Shown here one piece after another: positions 63,389 through 64,000 of a stretch of DNA of 64,000 bases. Position 1 is the first letter of the stretch, and the number at the start of each line of letters is the position of its first letter. The position numbers and the translations under genes are program-made. The DNA is from Candidatus Vallotiella sp. (ex Adelges kitamiensis) (GTDB lineage: Bacteria > Pseudomonadota > Gammaproteobacteria > Burkholderiales > Burkholderiaceae). Where the stretch lies: positions 397,698 through 461,697 of the forward strand of contig NZ_CP080504.1 of the NCBI RefSeq assembly GCF_020342435.1. Direction: 5' to 3'. The notes below the pieces were generated by a model. That model made no database searches, was not told the origin of the DNA, and saw only the letters and a program-made list of their open reading frames with translations.

Positions 63389-64000
63389 GCCAGCATGCTG
63401 CATTAGCATACTAAAATAACAATGCCAATTCAGACGTAGTAGTAATACTATTAGAGTATGGCTATGCTGTAACGGCCGATCCACTCCTCAGCTTAGACTT
63501 TATAGTCGCTGACTATATGTAAGTGGGTAATTCTATTTAACGGGGGCGTGAACCACGCCATCATTTATAGATAGCTACACTAAAGCACTAAAGCTCTAGT
63601 CGGCCTATGCGTTGCTCGGCTATGATGTAAGTAGTGAATAAAACAAGATTGCGTACTCTCCATTAGCGTTCACAAATATAATTTACCGTTTACAGGGGAA
63701 GAATAGTTAAAGCTAAGATTTCCTTCGAAGGCAAACAGTATCGCGAATATATAAATTCAGGTATTGGATCTTTTTTATCACAGCGCGTTTTTAAGGATAA
63801 TTAGTACTATGTGGAATCCATGCTCTTACGCGCCTTATTATCTACTATACAAGTATAGTTCAATATACTATTTATACAATTAACTAAAAAGCATAGGATT
63901 TTCTGATGAAAACCCGCACAGTAACACTAAATTAAGTAAACGCGTGCGAAACATTCTAGAATGTCACACAGTTATCAGACTATTAATCATTATAATATCT
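63389..64000. other. Gene-free region at window end
   Basis: No gene up to the window edge. Several 7-bp palindromes (TATAGTC/GACTATA near 63499; ACTATAC/GTATAGT near 63843; ACATTCT/AGAATGT near 63951). Confidence 0.5.

Noticed and set aside
63389-64000. Seven-bp palindromes in this and other gaps
   Set aside because: Arms of 7 bp with loops up to 10 are expected dozens of times by chance in 64 kb, so they are not evidence by themselves.

Overview
The window looks like part of the chromosome of a host-restricted betaproteobacterium of the Burkholderiaceae. The protein sequences and several gene strings (hscB-hscA-fdx-iscX; lysS-prfB-recJ-rpfE-like; lolC-lolD; pyrG-kdsA-eno-ftsB; suhB/trmJ through lpxH, cysS, alkA-like, accA, tilS and lysC) match what I remember of Burkholderia chromosomes. 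The base composition is much more AT-rich than free-living Burkholderia, only about two thirds of the window is coding, many gene neighbours are missing and decayed genes are visible. An insect symbiont of the Mycetohabitans-related group (for example a 'Candidatus Vallotia'-like organism) is my best guess from memory; it is inference.

Layout. 1-3,040: Fe-S cluster assembly operon. 3,294-8,875 (minus): lysS, prfB with its programmed frameshift, recJ and an RpfE-like gene. 9,683-11,672: lolCD. 12,182-16,590: pyrG, kdsA, eno, ftsB. About 17,197-17,873: a dead site-2 protease gene, then trpS, dapA, bamC, a small lipoprotein with a strong terminator, and slyD. 24,396-27,463: a 3-kb stretch without an intact gene. 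27,464-38,780: suhB, trmJ, lpxH, a TPR protein, cysS, an AlkA-like glycosylase, accA, tilS, lysC and tRNA-Ser(GCU). 38,997-42,559 (minus): murI, class I fumarase, a YqhA-like membrane protein. 44,401-45,888: a photolyase gene isolated between two 1.8-kb gene-free tracts. 47,688-54,716: squalene/phytoene synthase, tadA, a dead amino-acid ABC transporter, pyrD, dusA, tRNA-His. 55,379-63,388: a TPR membrane protein, pspA, mfd, ispD, ispF.

Function. The retained set covers translation (lysS, trpS, cysS, prfB, tilS, tadA, trmJ, dusA), Fe-S assembly, envelope building (lolCD, bamC, lpxH, kdsA, murI, ispD/F, ftsB, pspA), fatty acid, pyrimidine and lysine/threonine-family synthesis (accA, pyrG, pyrD, lysC, dapA), and an unexpectedly large amount of DNA repair (recJ, mfd, photolyase, alkylbase glycosylase).

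The most unusual signal is not a gene. Perfect, sequence-unrelated inverted repeats with arms of 10-22 bp and short loops occur again and again, many of them inside conserved coding sequences (hscA, prfB, lolD, kdsA, trpS, lysC, fumarase, phrB) and at the break point of a dead permease gene. They are far more frequent than a simple random expectation and point to a mutational process such as quasipalindrome correction by template switching, or to loss of hairpin surveillance. I found them by eye, so the list is certainly incomplete.
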